Assembly: GCA_963813635.1 (NCBI GenBank)
Contig: CAWEZO010000007.1
Location: 186,001 to 250,000 of the forward strand
Reading direction: 5' to 3'
From: JBBRZM01 sp963813635
GTDB lineage: Bacteria; Actinomycetota; Acidimicrobiia; IMCC26256; JBBRZM01
Length of the DNA stretch: 64,000 nucleotides
Shown here: positions 25,784 through 35,767 of the stretch, piece by piece
How the letters are laid out: the number at the start of each line of letters is the position of its first letter
Position numbering within the stretch: position 1 is the stretch's first letter
The notes under the pieces: generated by a model
What the model saw: the letters and a program-made list of their open reading frames with translations, nothing else
What the model was told of the DNA's origin: nothing
The model's database searches: none
Translations under genes and position numbers: made by a program

Positions 25784-26224
25784 ATGACGACGACGACGCT
25801 GTCCGAGGTGCGAGCGACGAACCTGCGCCTCGGCTTGGAGGCCAGCGTCGCCGGTGACGCTGAGCTCCTCGCGGATCTCTACACCGACGACGTGAAGGGC
25901 CGGACACCCTCGATCAGCGTCTCGTCGGTCGAGGAGCTTGCGGTCGAGTTGGAGGAGCGCGCCGGTGCGTTCAGCGACATCGAGGTGACGATCGCACCGA
26001 TCGACGTGGTCGGCGACAAGGCTTACGCGGAATGGATCGTGTCGGCGACGCACAGCGGACCGTTCGTGCTCGACGACGAGACCACCGTCGACGCCACCGG
26101 CCGGCGGATCTCGCTGGAAGGGGTGACCGTCGCGGAGTTCCGCGGCGAACGGATCAAGTCGTTCCGCCAGTACTGGGACGAGGTCGCGCTCCTCGCGGGA
26201 CTCGGTCTTCTCGACGACGAGTGA
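25784..26224 (+). CDS. SnoaL-like / NTF2-fold protein
   Basis: 146 residues with the cystatin-like NTF2 fold: an N-terminal helix pair (NLRLGLEASVAGDAELLADLYTDDV), a beta sheet with ATHSGPFVLDDETTVDATG, and the terminal strand VAEFRGERIKSFRQYWDEVALLAGLG. Members are cyclases, isomerases or ligand-binding proteins; nothing here decides which. GGGAGAGGAG lies just before the ATG. It follows the SHOCT gene in one unit under operator sites 4 and 5. Confidence 0.85.
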   Translation: MTTTTLSEVRATNLRLGLEASVAGDAELLADLYTDDVKGRTPSISVSSVEELAVELEERAGAFSDIEVTIAPIDVVGDKAYAEWIVSATHSGPFVLDDETTVDATGRRISLEGVTVAEFRGERIKSFRQYWDEVALLAGLGLLDDE

Positions 26225-26250
26225 CCACCGCGCCCAGGGCGAGATCGTGC

Positions 26251-26953
26251 TCAGCCGGCCCCGTGATCTCGGTCGCGGCACCCCCGCGAACGCGACCATG
26301 TTGACCGCCGCGTGTGTCACGATCGGCGCGGCGATGCTGTCCGCGTGCAGCCGTAACCAGGCGAACCCGGCGCCCGCGATTCCGGTCGCCACGACGACGC
26401 CGACCGTCGAAGCGGGCATGGACACGCCGTTCGCGCCACCCACGCGTCGTGTGACAACTCCGAGGGTCGGCATCACGTGCCACAGCCCGAAGCACAGTGA
26501 CGACGTTGCGACGGCCCACCCGCGCGGCCGCTGCGCGTGAGCCGAGCGCGAGCAGCACGCCCCGGAACGCCAGCTCTTCGGCGAGCGCCGTCTCGATCGG
26601 TATCCGCACGAGCGTCTCGAACGCGGCCTCCGACCGGGACTGGTCGCGGTGATCTGCTCGTCGGCCAGGAACCGGCGCGTCTGCGGCACCACAACGGCGC
26701 CGGCGGTGGCAGCCGCGAGCGGCGCGGCGGCAACGAGCCCGACCCGCACCCCCCGCCCGAGCTGCGCGGGATCGAGTCCCAGCTCCGAACGCCGGACTCC
26801 TGCAACCCGCGCCAGGCCGACGAGCGCAGTGGCCGCAGCGACGTTGGCCGGGATGCGGGCGCGGCGTGGAAGGCGAGTGAGCCCGAGGTTCCAGGCGGCA
26901 ATGCAGCCGATCGCAACGAGCTCGGCTGCGGCCGCGCGCCGGCCTCGCGTCAC
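26251..26953 (-). CDS. CPBP family intramembrane metalloprotease (frame breaks)
   Basis: ABI/CPBP-type membrane protease. Motif 1 is EELAFRG in the segment ETLVRIPIETALAEELAFRGVLLALGSR. Motif 2 is FGLWHVMPTLG, and the last motif is APIVTHAAVNMVAFAG. These pieces lie in different frames, with breaks near 26637 (net two bases, probably two insertions), 26523 (in CCGCGCGG) and near the end. The N terminus MTRGRRAAAAELVAIGCIAAWNLGL and later segments form membrane helices. GTG 26953 overlaps the stop of the preceding hydrolase gene (GTGA), indicating translational coupling as the last gene of the operon. The 3' end is uncertain; 26251 assumes one more inserted base in a G-run. Confidence 0.7.
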
Positions 26954-29003
26954 GAGACGGCGACACCTCCGCTCGCGTCGAACTCCTCGGCTGCGACCTC
27001 ACGTACGACTCGAAGAAGACGTTCGTCGGTGTCGCGGCCGGCCTCGCGCTCCTCTTCCATCAACCGCGCGAGGACGCTGGCAGCCAAGCTCTTGTCGGCT
27101 GTGCCGTGCTGCTCCATCCAGTGGGTGCGGAACAACTCGCGCTCCTCGAGACGCTCACGGATGCTCGCCAGTTGCTCGGGCGTGGCCTCGAGACCGAGCA
27201 CCGCGTGGAAGAACGGCAGCAGGTCGGCGCGATAGTCGTGTCCCTTCGCCGCGAACACGCCGGGCACGACGTTGGCAGCGTTCTTCATGTCGACCAGCAC
27301 CTGGAAGAACGTCGTCGACGGCATCCACCGCATGCCCTTCGGCACCGACGCGTGCCGCGTCGCGGGGTCGCCCAGCCACTCGGGCGCCTGGATCATGAGC
27401 TCGGGCCCGAACACGCCGACACCGTCGTCGTAGTGCGTGATCATCACGTAGCGAAGCCGATCGCGTGTCGCCGGCGTCGAGTGCCTCCCACTCGCCGATG
27501 TCGTTGAACACGCCGATCGAGGTCGCGGTCGACGTCGGGCCGGTCATCGAAGAGCACCCGCTCCTTCCACTTGCTGAAGTGCGGCGTGCCGATCCAGATC
27601 GCGTACGTCGATGCCCGCGTCGACAAGACCCTGCGTGCCCTGATCGACGAACCCGTCCTGGCTCGTCCACGCGCCGAGGCTCTCGCCGAACAGCACCACC
27701 TTCGGCCGCGTTCCCGGGCGGGCACTGTGCGAGCCGGTCGCGGATGGCTGCACAGAGCAGCAGCGTGTGCGAGCCGGCCTTCGCTGACCCGGTCGAGCGA
27801 CAGCGGCGACGGCCGCGCCGAGTACTGCATCGCGACGGTCGCGCAGTCGCCACGCGTCAGGAACTCGAGGATCGAGACGGCCGCGTAGTTGACGTAGCCG
27901 GTACCGGTCGGCGACGCGATCATCAGCCACGAGCGGTCGAACGCGCCGGTGCGTTCGAGCTCGCGCATCGCGAGATCGACGCGCTCCTGCTCGGTCGGTG
28001 CACTCTCGAGTGCCGACGTAGGCGCGGATCGGTGTCGCGACCGCGGGCTCGCCCATGACTTCGGCGATCTTGTCCGGCGGAGCCGACCATCCACACGTAC
28101 CGACGGCCCGCGCGCGACAGCGTGTCGAACGGCACGAGGCTCTCGTGACTCCCGCTGAGCAGCGGGCTGGGCGGCGGGATGTCGAACGCGGCTTCGGCCG
28201 ACTCCTGCACGCCCTCGATGCGCTGCAGGATCTTGTCGGCCAAGAAGCGGGCGCTCGCAGCCGAGCCCGGCGAGCGCGACCGCGTGGCCGAGCGGCCGCC
28301 AGACCGCCGGCGTTCCCGGGCAGGACGCGGGCGGCCGACTGCGACACGATGTCGGCGAGCTTGCGTTCGACGTCCACCGAACACCGACATGCCGGCGCTG
28401 ACGCCCAGCCCGAACGCGATCGACTTTACCAACGAGACCGGCGCGTCTTCCGGCGGAAGATCGGTGTCGAGGTGCGCCCTGCGCCGTATCTGCCAGGTGT
28501 TGAGGCCGGCGAGCGCTGCCGCCGCCGGCCCGACCACCGCGATGGTCCTGCCGCGTTTCAACCCCGCGGCCTCATATGACTCTTGCAGCGCCCCCACGAT
28601 CGCACCCGCCGTCCCACTCGTCGCGAGCCAGAAGCCGGCTGCGCGCGCGCCCGCTCGTGGCAACGGTTCGCGGGGGTACTCGCGCAGCGCCCGTTGGATT
28701 GCGACACCGGCGCCGATCGCCGCGAAGTCGCCGATCGAGCGCGGCGCGGCTCCACCGTTGCTCGTCGACCGTGCGGCGGCCGCCCTGGCCGGCGAGCACG
28801 AGCGCAGCGGACTGCATCGTCTCCTGCACCAGGCTCACGAGCGCGTGGTTCGCCGACGCCGATAGCCCCGTGACCAGCGCCTGATCGATGACGCCCCGCG
28901 GCATCAGTGTGCGCTGGAAACCGAGCGGGGCGTTCGCCGCGGCGAAGAGGATGCCGGCCTGGTCGGCCCGACCTCCGAGCGACTGATTGCGGATACGTGG
29001 CAT
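26950..29003 (-). CDS. Alpha/beta-hydrolase family membrane protein (Abhydrolase_9 type, about 11 frame breaks)
   Basis: Full-length protein recoverable only by joining frames. The N-terminal membrane part (LGFQRTLMPRGVIDQALVTG, VVGPAAAALAGLNTWQIRRR, VKSIAFGLGVSAGMSVFGG) is followed by the hydrolase part: YVWMVGS, then ERVDLAMRELERTGAFDRSW, then VLFGESLGAWTSQDGF (nucleophile elbow GESLG), then AIWIGTPHFSKWKERVLF and VGVFGPELMIQAPEWLGDP. This matches the two-domain Abhydrolase_9_N / Abhydrolase_9 family of unknown substrate. Breaks lie near 28758, 28374, 28306, 28262, 28083, 28007, 27778, 27707, 27604, 27529 and 27463. Each is a surplus base. GGAGGG precedes ATG 29003. It sits between ndh and the CPBP gene in the operon. 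Confidence 0.8.
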
Positions 29004-29028
29004 CGGCTCGATCCCTCCGGCTCTTCGG

Positions 29029-30319
29029 CTACGCGTCGTGCCAATCGATCGTTGCTGCGTCGGGCCGGTCGATGATCGACGGCGCGCGGTTCTTCGACAG
29101 GTAGTCCCAGCCCCAGGTTCGGAGCGCGTCGAAGCGCTCGCGAAAGCCGTCGAGGAGCGCTGCGTGCACGCCGAGCCACGACATGTACGCGAGGAAGCCG
29201 TGGAGCTCGCGGCGGCGCGGGCCCATCTCCGCCACCGCCGCGTTGCGACCGATCATGGCCATGATTCCCTTGTCGCGGTAATGAAACGGGCTCAGCTGCT
29301 TGCCGTCGATGTCGGCGAGGATGTTCTTGGCCGCCCACCGGCCCGCTTGCAGCGCAACCGAACCCAGCTGGGGGAACGGCTTCCCGTCGGGGCCGGGTGT
29401 GTTGGCGACGTCGCCGAGCGCGAAGACACGCGTGGCGCCTTTCACGGTGAGGTCGTCGTTCACCTCGACCCGCCCGCCGTGGCCTTGCGGCACACCGGCG
29501 TTCGCGGCGACGGCAGAGGCTTGGATGCCCCCGGCCCACACCACGGTGCGCGTCATGATCTCGCTGCCGTCGGACAGGACGACGCGGTCGGCTGCCACCT
29601 TGTCGACCTTCACGCCGAGCTTGAGCTCCACATGCTTCTTCCGGAGCGCGCCCGCCGCGTACTCGTGTGCCCGGTCGGAGAAGGGCGCGAGCACCACCGG
29701 CGCCGGATCGACAACGTAGATCCGCGCGACGTTGAGCGAAAGATCGTGGAAACGCGCCGGCATCACGTCGTTGATCAGGTCGGCAAGCGCACCGGCCGTC
29801 TCCACTCCGGTCGCTCCGGCCCCGACGATCACGAAGTTCAAGGCGCCCTGGTCGAGCAGCTTCGGATTTCGATCGGCGTCCTCGAACACCGCGAAGATCC
29901 GGGACCGCAGGCGCTGCGCGTCGGCCAGGGCGTAGAGCGGGAACGCGTTCGTGTCGGCGCCGGGCGTGTGGAAGAAGTTGGCCTGCGCTCCCATGGCGAG
30001 CACGAGGTAGTCGCCGGAGAACATCGCGCCGTCGGTCGACGTGACCGTCTTCGTATCGGGGTCGGCGCGGATGACCTCGGCCATCTTCACGTCGACGGTC
30101 TTGTGCTTGCGGAACATGTCGCGCAACGGCCGGCGCGACATCGATCGACGTGACCTGCACGGTCGCGAACTGATAGAGCATCGGCTGGAACTGGTTGTAG
30201 TTGTTCCGATCGATGAGGGTCACGTGCACGTCGTGCTTGGCCAGCTTCTTCGCGCACGCCGCACCGGCGAAGCCACCACCGACGATGACGACCGATGTCT
30301 CGCGCGGGTTGCCGGGCAT
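29029..30319 (-). CDS. ndh: Type II NADH:quinone oxidoreductase (one frame break)
   Basis: Single-subunit FAD enzyme passing electrons from NADH to quinone without proton pumping. The FAD Rossmann motif is VVIVGGGFAGAACAKKLA, with NQFQPMLYQFATVQV typical of Ndh. The NADH-binding motif is FVIVGAGATGVETAGALADL, and the second FAD motif is RVFALGDVANTPGPDGKPFPQLG. A break near 30140 (TCGCGCCGG context, one surplus base) separates residues 1-62 from the rest. The C-terminal amphipathic stretch is GRNAAVAEMGPRRRELHGFLAYMSWLGVH in sequence order. It lies 6 bases from the SDR gene and downstream of cydAB, so Ndh plus cytochrome bd would form a short quinone-linked respiratory chain. Confidence 0.9.
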
Positions 30320-30325
30320 GCCGGA

Positions 30326-31093
30326 CTACAGACCCGGGCTGCTGTGCATGATTCCTCCGTCGACGAAGATGGTCGTCGCCGTGATGTAGCTCGCCGCGTC
30401 GCCGGCGAGGAAGGCCACGGCGCCGCCGATCTCGGCCGGCTCGGCCATGCGCCCGAGAGGGATCGCCCGGTCGAGCGTCTTCATCTTCTTGGGATCCTCC
30501 ATCGTCTCGGTGTTGATCGGGGTCGCGACCGCACCGGGGCCGATGCCCACGACAAGGATGTTGTGCTGCGCCAGCTCCACGCCTGCGGTGCGGGTCAGCA
30601 TCCGCATGCCACCTTTCGAGAGGCAGTACGGGGCGTTCCCCGGCATCGGCCAGTCTTCGTGCACCGAGGTGATGTTGACGATCCTCCCACCGTCGCCCTG
30701 CTTGATCATCTGCTTGGCCGCGAGCTGCGTGCCGAAGAAGGCGCTCTTCAGATTGATCTCCATGACCTTCTCGTACTGCGCCTCGGTGGTGTCGAGGATC
30801 CCGGAGCGCGTCTCCACTCCCGCGTTGTTGACCATCACGTCGACGCGCCCGAAGGACTTGACCGCCGCGTCGACCAGTCGCTGGAGGTCGGCGACCTTGC
30901 TCACGTCGGCTTCGACGCCGATGGCCTGGTCACCGAGCGCGACGACCTGCTTCTCGAGGTCTTCGGTCGCCTGCTCGTCGGCCACGTAGTCGATGACCAC
31001 GTTGGCCCCCTGCTTTGCCAGCGCTATCACCACCGACTTCCCGATGCCGCTGTTGCCGCCGGTCACGATGCAGACCTTGCCCTGCAGTGTCAT
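30326..31093 (-). CDS. Short-chain dehydrogenase/reductase (glucose 1-dehydrogenase-like)
   Basis: Classical SDR of 255 residues. The cofactor motif is TGGNSGIGKSVV, NNAG appears as VDVMVNNAGVETRSG, the catalytic Ser is in NITSVHEDW, and Tyr-x3-Lys is YCLSKGG. The C-terminal segment FLAGDAASYITATTIFVDGG is typical of the glucose 1-dehydrogenase/3-oxoacyl reductase group; substrate is not decided. It is the only gene of this operon with no frame break. It starts 13 bases after cydB and ends 6 bases before ndh, so cotranscription is very likely. Confidence 0.9.
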   Translation of the reverse strand: MTLQGKVCIVTGGNSGIGKSVVIALAKQGANVVIDYVADEQATEDLEKQVVALGDQAIGVEADVSKVADLQRLVDAAVKSFGRVDVMVNNAGVETRSGILDTTEAQYEKVMEINLKSAFFGTQLAAKQMIKQGDGGRIVNITSVHEDWPMPGNAPYCLSKGGMRMLTRTAGVELAQHNILVVGIGPGAVATPINTETMEDPKKMKTLDRAIPLGRMAEPAEIGGAVAFLAGDAASYITATTIFVDGGIMHSSPGL

Positions 31094-31106
31094 GTGGTCT
31101 CCCGGG

Positions 31107-32124
31107 TCAAGAGGCTTCCCCGCCTTCGGCGGGGAGCAAGCTGCGTTGGTCGAGCACGTAGAGCAATGCGAGTGACGGCAGGATAATCACGGCCGCGATG
31201 CCGAACACGATCAGCACTGCAGTGATCGTGGGCGAAGGCGCGGCCGCCTGCGACAGCTTGAGCGTCGTGGGGAGGATGTACGGGTACTGGGCGACGCCCC
31301 ATGCGGCGACCACCGTGGCGACCGCGCCGATCGAGAGGAAGCGCGCGTACCGGTGCGCGTGGCGGAGCAGCAACACGAGGGATCCGGCGCCGCAGAGCGC
31401 CGAGACGATGACGAGCGGGAGCGCCCGCGACGTCAGACCGTCGAAGACGTAGCGGGCGTCGGAGCGCAACACGAAGATTCCCGCGAACGCCACGGCGCCG
31501 GTGACGATGGCCGCCACGATCGCCCGCCGCGAGAAGTAGTCGACAAGGTCGGGGTGCTCCAGTCGACGGGCGTCCCAGATCAGGTACACCGCCGCGAGAT
31601 AGGCGCAGACGGCGACGGCGAGCACGCCGCCCAGGATCGAGGTCGGGTTGATCCAGCTCGACCACGGGTCGCCCGCCTTGCCTCCCGGCCGGCACGCGTC
31701 CCGAGGCGACCGCGCCCGCGACCGCGCCCAGGCAGTACGGGACGATCACCGACGACGATCGCGAAGGCGGCGCCGAAGTTCCGCCGGTCGCGTCGTGCGG
31801 AACACGCTCTTGCGGAACGCGAAGCTCGAGCCGCGAAGCACGATGCCGAGCGCGGCGATCGTGAGCGGCACGAACAGCGTGAGCGTGATCGACGCGAAGG
31901 CCTCGGGGAACGCGGTCCACAGCACGACGAGCGAGAAGATGAGCCACACGTGGTTGGCTTCCCAGACCGGTCCGATCGAGTGGTCGACCAGCGGCGCGCG
32001 GCCGCTCTCCCCGCTTGGCGCCTCCCGCGATGAGGTCCCAGAAGCCGGCGCCGAAGTCGGCGCCGCCGAACACCGCGTACGCGATGATGCCGAAGAACAA
32101 CACGACCGCGACCGCGTCACTCAC
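31107..32124 (-). CDS. cydB: Cytochrome bd-type ubiquinol oxidase subunit II (frame breaks)
   Basis: Membrane subunit of the high-affinity terminal oxidase. Recognisable in order: MSDAVAVVLFFGIIAYAVFG followed by GADFGAGFWDLIAGG; then GPVWEANHVWLIFSLVVLWT and AFPEAFASITLTLFVPL (the classic CydB GPVWExNHVW); then VIVPYCLGAVAGAVASGRVP; then DPWSSWINPTSILGGVLAVA and the C-terminal helices to SLLPAEGGEAS. Breaks lie near 31998, 31782, 31757 and 31685, each from one surplus base. GTG 32124 follows a GGAG. The gene begins 15 bases after the cydA stop. Accessory cydC/cydD are not in the window. Confidence 0.88.
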
Positions 32125-32139
32125 GACTCGCTCCGCGCC

Positions 32140-33578
32140 TCATGCGACCGGGACCTTCTCGGGCGTTCCTGCTCCATCGCCGGGGGAGGGTCCGCGCGGC
32201 CCGTACGGCACGTCCGACTCGTCGGCCTCCTTTGCCTCGCGCCATCGCCGGCTCATGCCCGCGCAGCACGAGGATCGTGGTGACCCCGAGCGCCGAGGTA
32301 GAGGGCCGCCACGACAAGGAATGTGATCCACACGCCGCCGTTGGTGGTCGCTGCGTCTTCGACCTTGAGGTAGTTGTAGACGATCCAGGGTTGACGCCCG
32401 ACCTCGGTGACGACCCACCCGGCTTCGATGCGCGATGACGGACGAGGACGCCGGCGCACGAGGCTGCCCGGAGGAACCACTTGTTCTTCGGGATAGTCGC
32501 GCTTGAACAGCCAGGACGCGGCGTACCACAGCGCCAACAGCGTCAACAGCGTGCCGAGCCCGACCATGATGTCCCACGACAGGTGCACGACGTTGACCTC
32601 GCCGATGGTCGGCCGGCTGCTCGTCGGGATACGAGTCGAGGCCCGTGACGACGGTGCTCTTGCCCGTGCTGGGATCCGACAGGATCGACGCGAGCCCGGG
32701 AATCGTGATTCCACCGGTGACGTTGCCGCTCGAGTTGAGATGGCCGAAGCAGCGTCTCGGGTACGTCGCTCGAGGTCTTCGGGACCAGCTCGATCGCGGC
32801 GAACTTCGTGGGCTCGTTGTTGTACACCCACCGGGCGAGCGCTGTCGCCGACGGCCATCTGGATCGGGACCGCGATCGAGCCGACAGTGAACGGGATGAT
32901 GAAGCCGAGCCGGTGGTAGCGATCGCGCCGGCCGCGCAGCAGCCCCATCGCGTACACCGACGCGATGAGAAAGCCGCCGACGACATACGCCGCCACGATC
33001 ATGTGCAGCGACTCCAACGGCATCGCCTTGTTGAAGATCACGCCCGACCGGATCGACGTCCACGACCTTGCCCGCGCGAGTTCAGGGTGAAGCCCGACGG
33101 CTCGTTCATCCACGCGTTCGCCGCCACGACCGACACAGCTGCCACCGATGCCGGCGATCGACGATCGGCACGCCGGTCCAGAAGTGCGGCCACGGCTTCA
33201 GGCGCGTCCAGCCGTAGATGTAGATCGCGACGAAGATCGCCTCGGTGAAGAAGAAGAGTCCTTCGATCGCGAACGGGATGCCGAACGCGGCGCCCCAGCG
33301 GCCCATGAACTTGGGCCAGAGCAGGCCGAACTCGAACGTGAGCACGGTGCCGGTGACCGCGCCGACGGCGAACGTGACCGCCATGTACTTCGACCAGCGC
33401 TGCGCGAGCAGCAACGCGTCGGCGTCGTCGTGCTTGAGCGCCGCGGTAGTTCGCGATGAGCGCCATGGCTCGCCCACGACACGCCGAGCGGCACGAGGAT
33501 GATGTGGAACGCGAGCGTGAACGCCATCTGCGAGCGTGCCCAGGGCACCGGGTTCACCGCGAGGAGCAGCGCCGACAT
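32140..33578 (-). CDS. cydA: Cytochrome bd-type ubiquinol oxidase subunit I (about 11 frame breaks)
   Basis: Catalytic subunit carrying haems b558, b595 and d. The joined translation starts MSALLLAVNPVPWARSQMAF and then TLAFHIILVPLGVSW with the conserved His. It continues with FEFGLLWPKFMGRWGAAFGI, FFFTEAIFVAIYIYGW, PHFWTGVPIV, NAWMNEPSGFTL, LHMIVAAYVVGGFLIAS, GRQPWIVYNYLKVEDA and WITFLVVAALYLG. These are CydA hallmarks. Breaks lie near 33468, 33447, 33160, 33140, 33072, 33044, 32836, 32751, 32622, 32303 and 32264. Every one is repaired by deleting one base, and no segment is missing. The ATG at 33578 lies 10 bases after the GMC oxidoreductase stop. If the breaks are real the oxidase is dead; sequence error is more likely. 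Confidence 0.85.
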
Positions 33579-33588
33579 GATCGCCGCC

Positions 33589-35182
33589 CTACGAGGCGAG
33601 CCGCTCGGTGAGGTGTTGGCCGACACGCAAGGCGTTGGCGATGATCGTCAGCGTCGGGTTCACTGCGCCGATCGACGGGAAGAAGCGACGAGTCGACGAC
33701 GTAGAGGTTGTCGACGTCGTGGGCCTTGCAGTCGGTGTCGAGCACCGAGCGTCTGCGGGTCGGTTCCGAACCGTGCGGTGCCCGCCTGGTGGGCAGTGGC
33801 CGAGATGTCCATCGCCTCGTGCATGTACAGCTTGCGCTCGTGCGTGCCGTCGTGCATCCCGAGGTCGGAGAGCATCGAGTCGAACTTCTTGCGCAGCCGC
33901 TTCAGCCCTTCGGGGTTGGTCTCGGCTCGAGCGTTGAGACGCACCATGTCGTCGCTCTTGTCGATGGTAGACCCGGTTCTCGGCGTGCGGCAGGTCCTCC
34001 GACGAGAGCCAGAAGTCGACGCCGTGGTGCGCGATCATCTCGAGACTGCTCGCGGGCACGAGGCCTTCGCCGCCCACGCGAGGAAGGCGGTGTCTTGCGC
34101 GTGAGCTGCTCGCCATCGGACTTGCCGAGCATCTGGATGCCGCCCCACGGGTAATCCCAGTCCTCGCCCTTCAGGTACCAGTCGTTCATCGCGAGCGTCT
34201 TCTGGAAATTGGTCGGGTTCGGTTCCTTCGACAGCGCCATCATCGCGACGTTGTTGTGGCGCATGTAGTTGCGCCCGACCTGGTCGGAGCGGTTCGCGAG
34301 CCCGTTCGGATGCGCGTCGTTGGCGGAGCGCAGCAGCAGCAACGACGAGTTCAGCGCCCCGCACGACACGACGACGACGTCGCCCGAGAAGCGGGCTTCC
34401 GAACCGTCGGCCATGGTCGCCACGACGGCGGTGACCTGCCGTCCGCTCGCATCGGTCTCGAGGCGGTCGACCTTGGCGTTCGTCACGAGATCGAGGTTGT
34501 CGTGCTCGAGCGCGGGATCGACGCACACCGTCTGGGCGTCGGCCTTGCCGTTGACGAGGCACGGGAACCCGTCGACCCGGTCGCAGCGGATGCACTGGCT
34601 GGTGTGCACCGCGTTCCCGTCGTCGTCCTGGTCGAGCATCACGCCGATCGGGAGGTGCGACGGGTGCAGGCCCAGGCTCTCCAGGTCGTCGTTGAGCTGC
34701 TGGATTCGCGGCTCGTGCTTCACCGGCGGGTACGGGAACTCGCCGCTGCGCGGCCCGTCGGTCGTGTCCTCGCCGGCTTTGCCGTGCACGACGTAGAGCT
34801 TCTCGGCCGCGGCGTACCACGGCTCGAGATCCTCGTAGCCCAGCGGCCACGCCGGGGACAGGCCGCCGTGGTGCGTGATCTCGCCGAAGTCTTGCGGGCG
34901 AAGCCGAAACAGCGCGGCGCCGTAGAACTTGGTGTTGCCCCCGACGTAGTAGTTCAGCTCGGGCGTGAACTCGTTGGCGTTGGCGTCGATCCACTTCTCG
35001 GTCGTCGTGTACTTGCCACGCAGGAACACCGCCTGGGTATCCCAGTTGTCGCGCTCGCGGGGGAGATAGTCACCGCGCTCGAGCAGCAGGATCCGCTTCC
35101 CCGACGGCGCCAGCTTCCACGCCAGCGTCCCACCACCGGCACCGCTCCCGATGATGATGACGTCGTAGTGGTCCTGCGCCAT
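33589..35182 (-). CDS. GMC-family FAD oxidoreductase (frame breaks)
   Basis: Flavin-dependent alcohol/sugar dehydrogenase-type protein. The FAD motif near the N terminus is DVIIIGSGAGGGTLAWKLAP. GMC signatures include NYYVGGNTKFYGAALFRLRP and VVVSCGALNSSLLLLRSAND. The C-terminal substrate/FAD domain ends LYVVDSS, then FPSIGAVNPTLTIIANALR. Frame breaks lie near 34103, 33968, 33747 and 33687; removal of one base at each restores a continuous protein of about 530 residues ending GQHLTERLAS. It is the first gene of the cydAB-SDR-ndh operon and may feed electrons to quinone, but no direct evidence shows that. ATG 35182 is downstream of an operator pair at 35300-35347. Confidence 0.85.
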
Positions 35183-35299
35183 GAGTGCGCCCTCGATTCC
35201 GGGTCTTGACGGTGATCGATCGACGCGGCCCTCGGGGCAGGCTGCGCGCCGTCATCGGCTCTGACCTGGGCATCGTCGTCGGCGAGGCTCTTGGAGTCG

Positions 35300-35316
35300 T
35301 CCCCCAATGCGGGTGA
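35300..35316. promoter_or_regulatory. Palindromic operator, one mismatch (site 6)
   Basis: TCCCCC-AATGC-GGGTGA in the divergent spacer between the GMC-cydAB operon (start 118 bases away) and the small membrane gene at 35399. Centre-to-centre distance to site 7 is 31 bases, three helical turns. Confidence 0.6.
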
Positions 35317-35330
35317 TTGCCCGGGCCGGA

Positions 35331-35347
35331 TCATCCAAGCGGGGTGA
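35331..35347. promoter_or_regulatory. Palindromic operator, one mismatch (site 7)
   Basis: TCATCC-AAGCG-GGGTGA, 51 bases before the gene at 35399. Confidence 0.6.
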
Positions 35348-35398
35348 TGACCACGAGGTGTCTCGAAGCGCGTCGCCACGGCGCGAGGATGGGCGACT

Positions 35399-35677
35399 AT
35401 GGCGATGAGTCAGCACAACGAGTCCCCCGTGCACCTGGACCGCAAGCTGCTTCTCGGCGGCGCGGTGCTCGTCGGTGTCGGCAGTGTGATCGGGGCGACG
35501 GGCATGGTCCTTGTCGGCGTCGCGTTCGCGTCGGCGGCGCGTCAATGGGCCCGCCGCGAGCTCGACCGGCCGCCGAGCGAGACGGCCAGGGGGATGACCA
35601 AGCGGTTCCGGGCTGCGACCTCCGCCGGCTCCCAGGCGTGGCGCGGTGCAGCGCGGCCGCCATCAGGAGACAGCTGA
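35399..35677 (+). CDS. Small membrane protein, unknown
   Basis: 92 residues with one long hydrophobic stretch (LLLGGAVLVGVGSVIGATGM and onward VLVGVAFASAA) that may be two short helices, then a basic tail with RQWARRELDRPPSETARG. GAGGATGG precedes the ATG. The gene sits behind operator sites 6 and 7 and ends before a strong bidirectional hairpin. No family is recognised. Confidence 0.7.
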   Translation: MAMSQHNESPVHLDRKLLLGGAVLVGVGSVIGATGMVLVGVAFASAARQWARRELDRPPSETARGMTKRFRAATSAGSQAWRGAARPPSGDS

Positions 35678-35719
35678 CAGCTCGGACCGCCCGGATCGGG
35701 GTGGCTGCGCCGCGCGGCA

Positions 35720-35742
35720 ATCTGGGGGCAGGGCCCCCAGAT
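35720..35742. terminator. Perfect 10-bp hairpin between convergent genes
   Basis: ATCTGGGGGC, loop AGG, GCCCCCAGAT. It lies between the stops of the convergent genes at 35677 and 35768, so it probably ends transcription from both sides. T-runs are absent, as is common in high-GC genomes. Confidence 0.7.
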
Positions 35743-35767
35743 CGCGCGCGGTGTGGAGCGAGTCGTG

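Noticed and set aside
26950..35182. Programmed +1 frameshifting as explanation for the breaks
   Set aside because: The sites share no slippery sequence, and there are up to eleven per gene, far more than any known programmed case.
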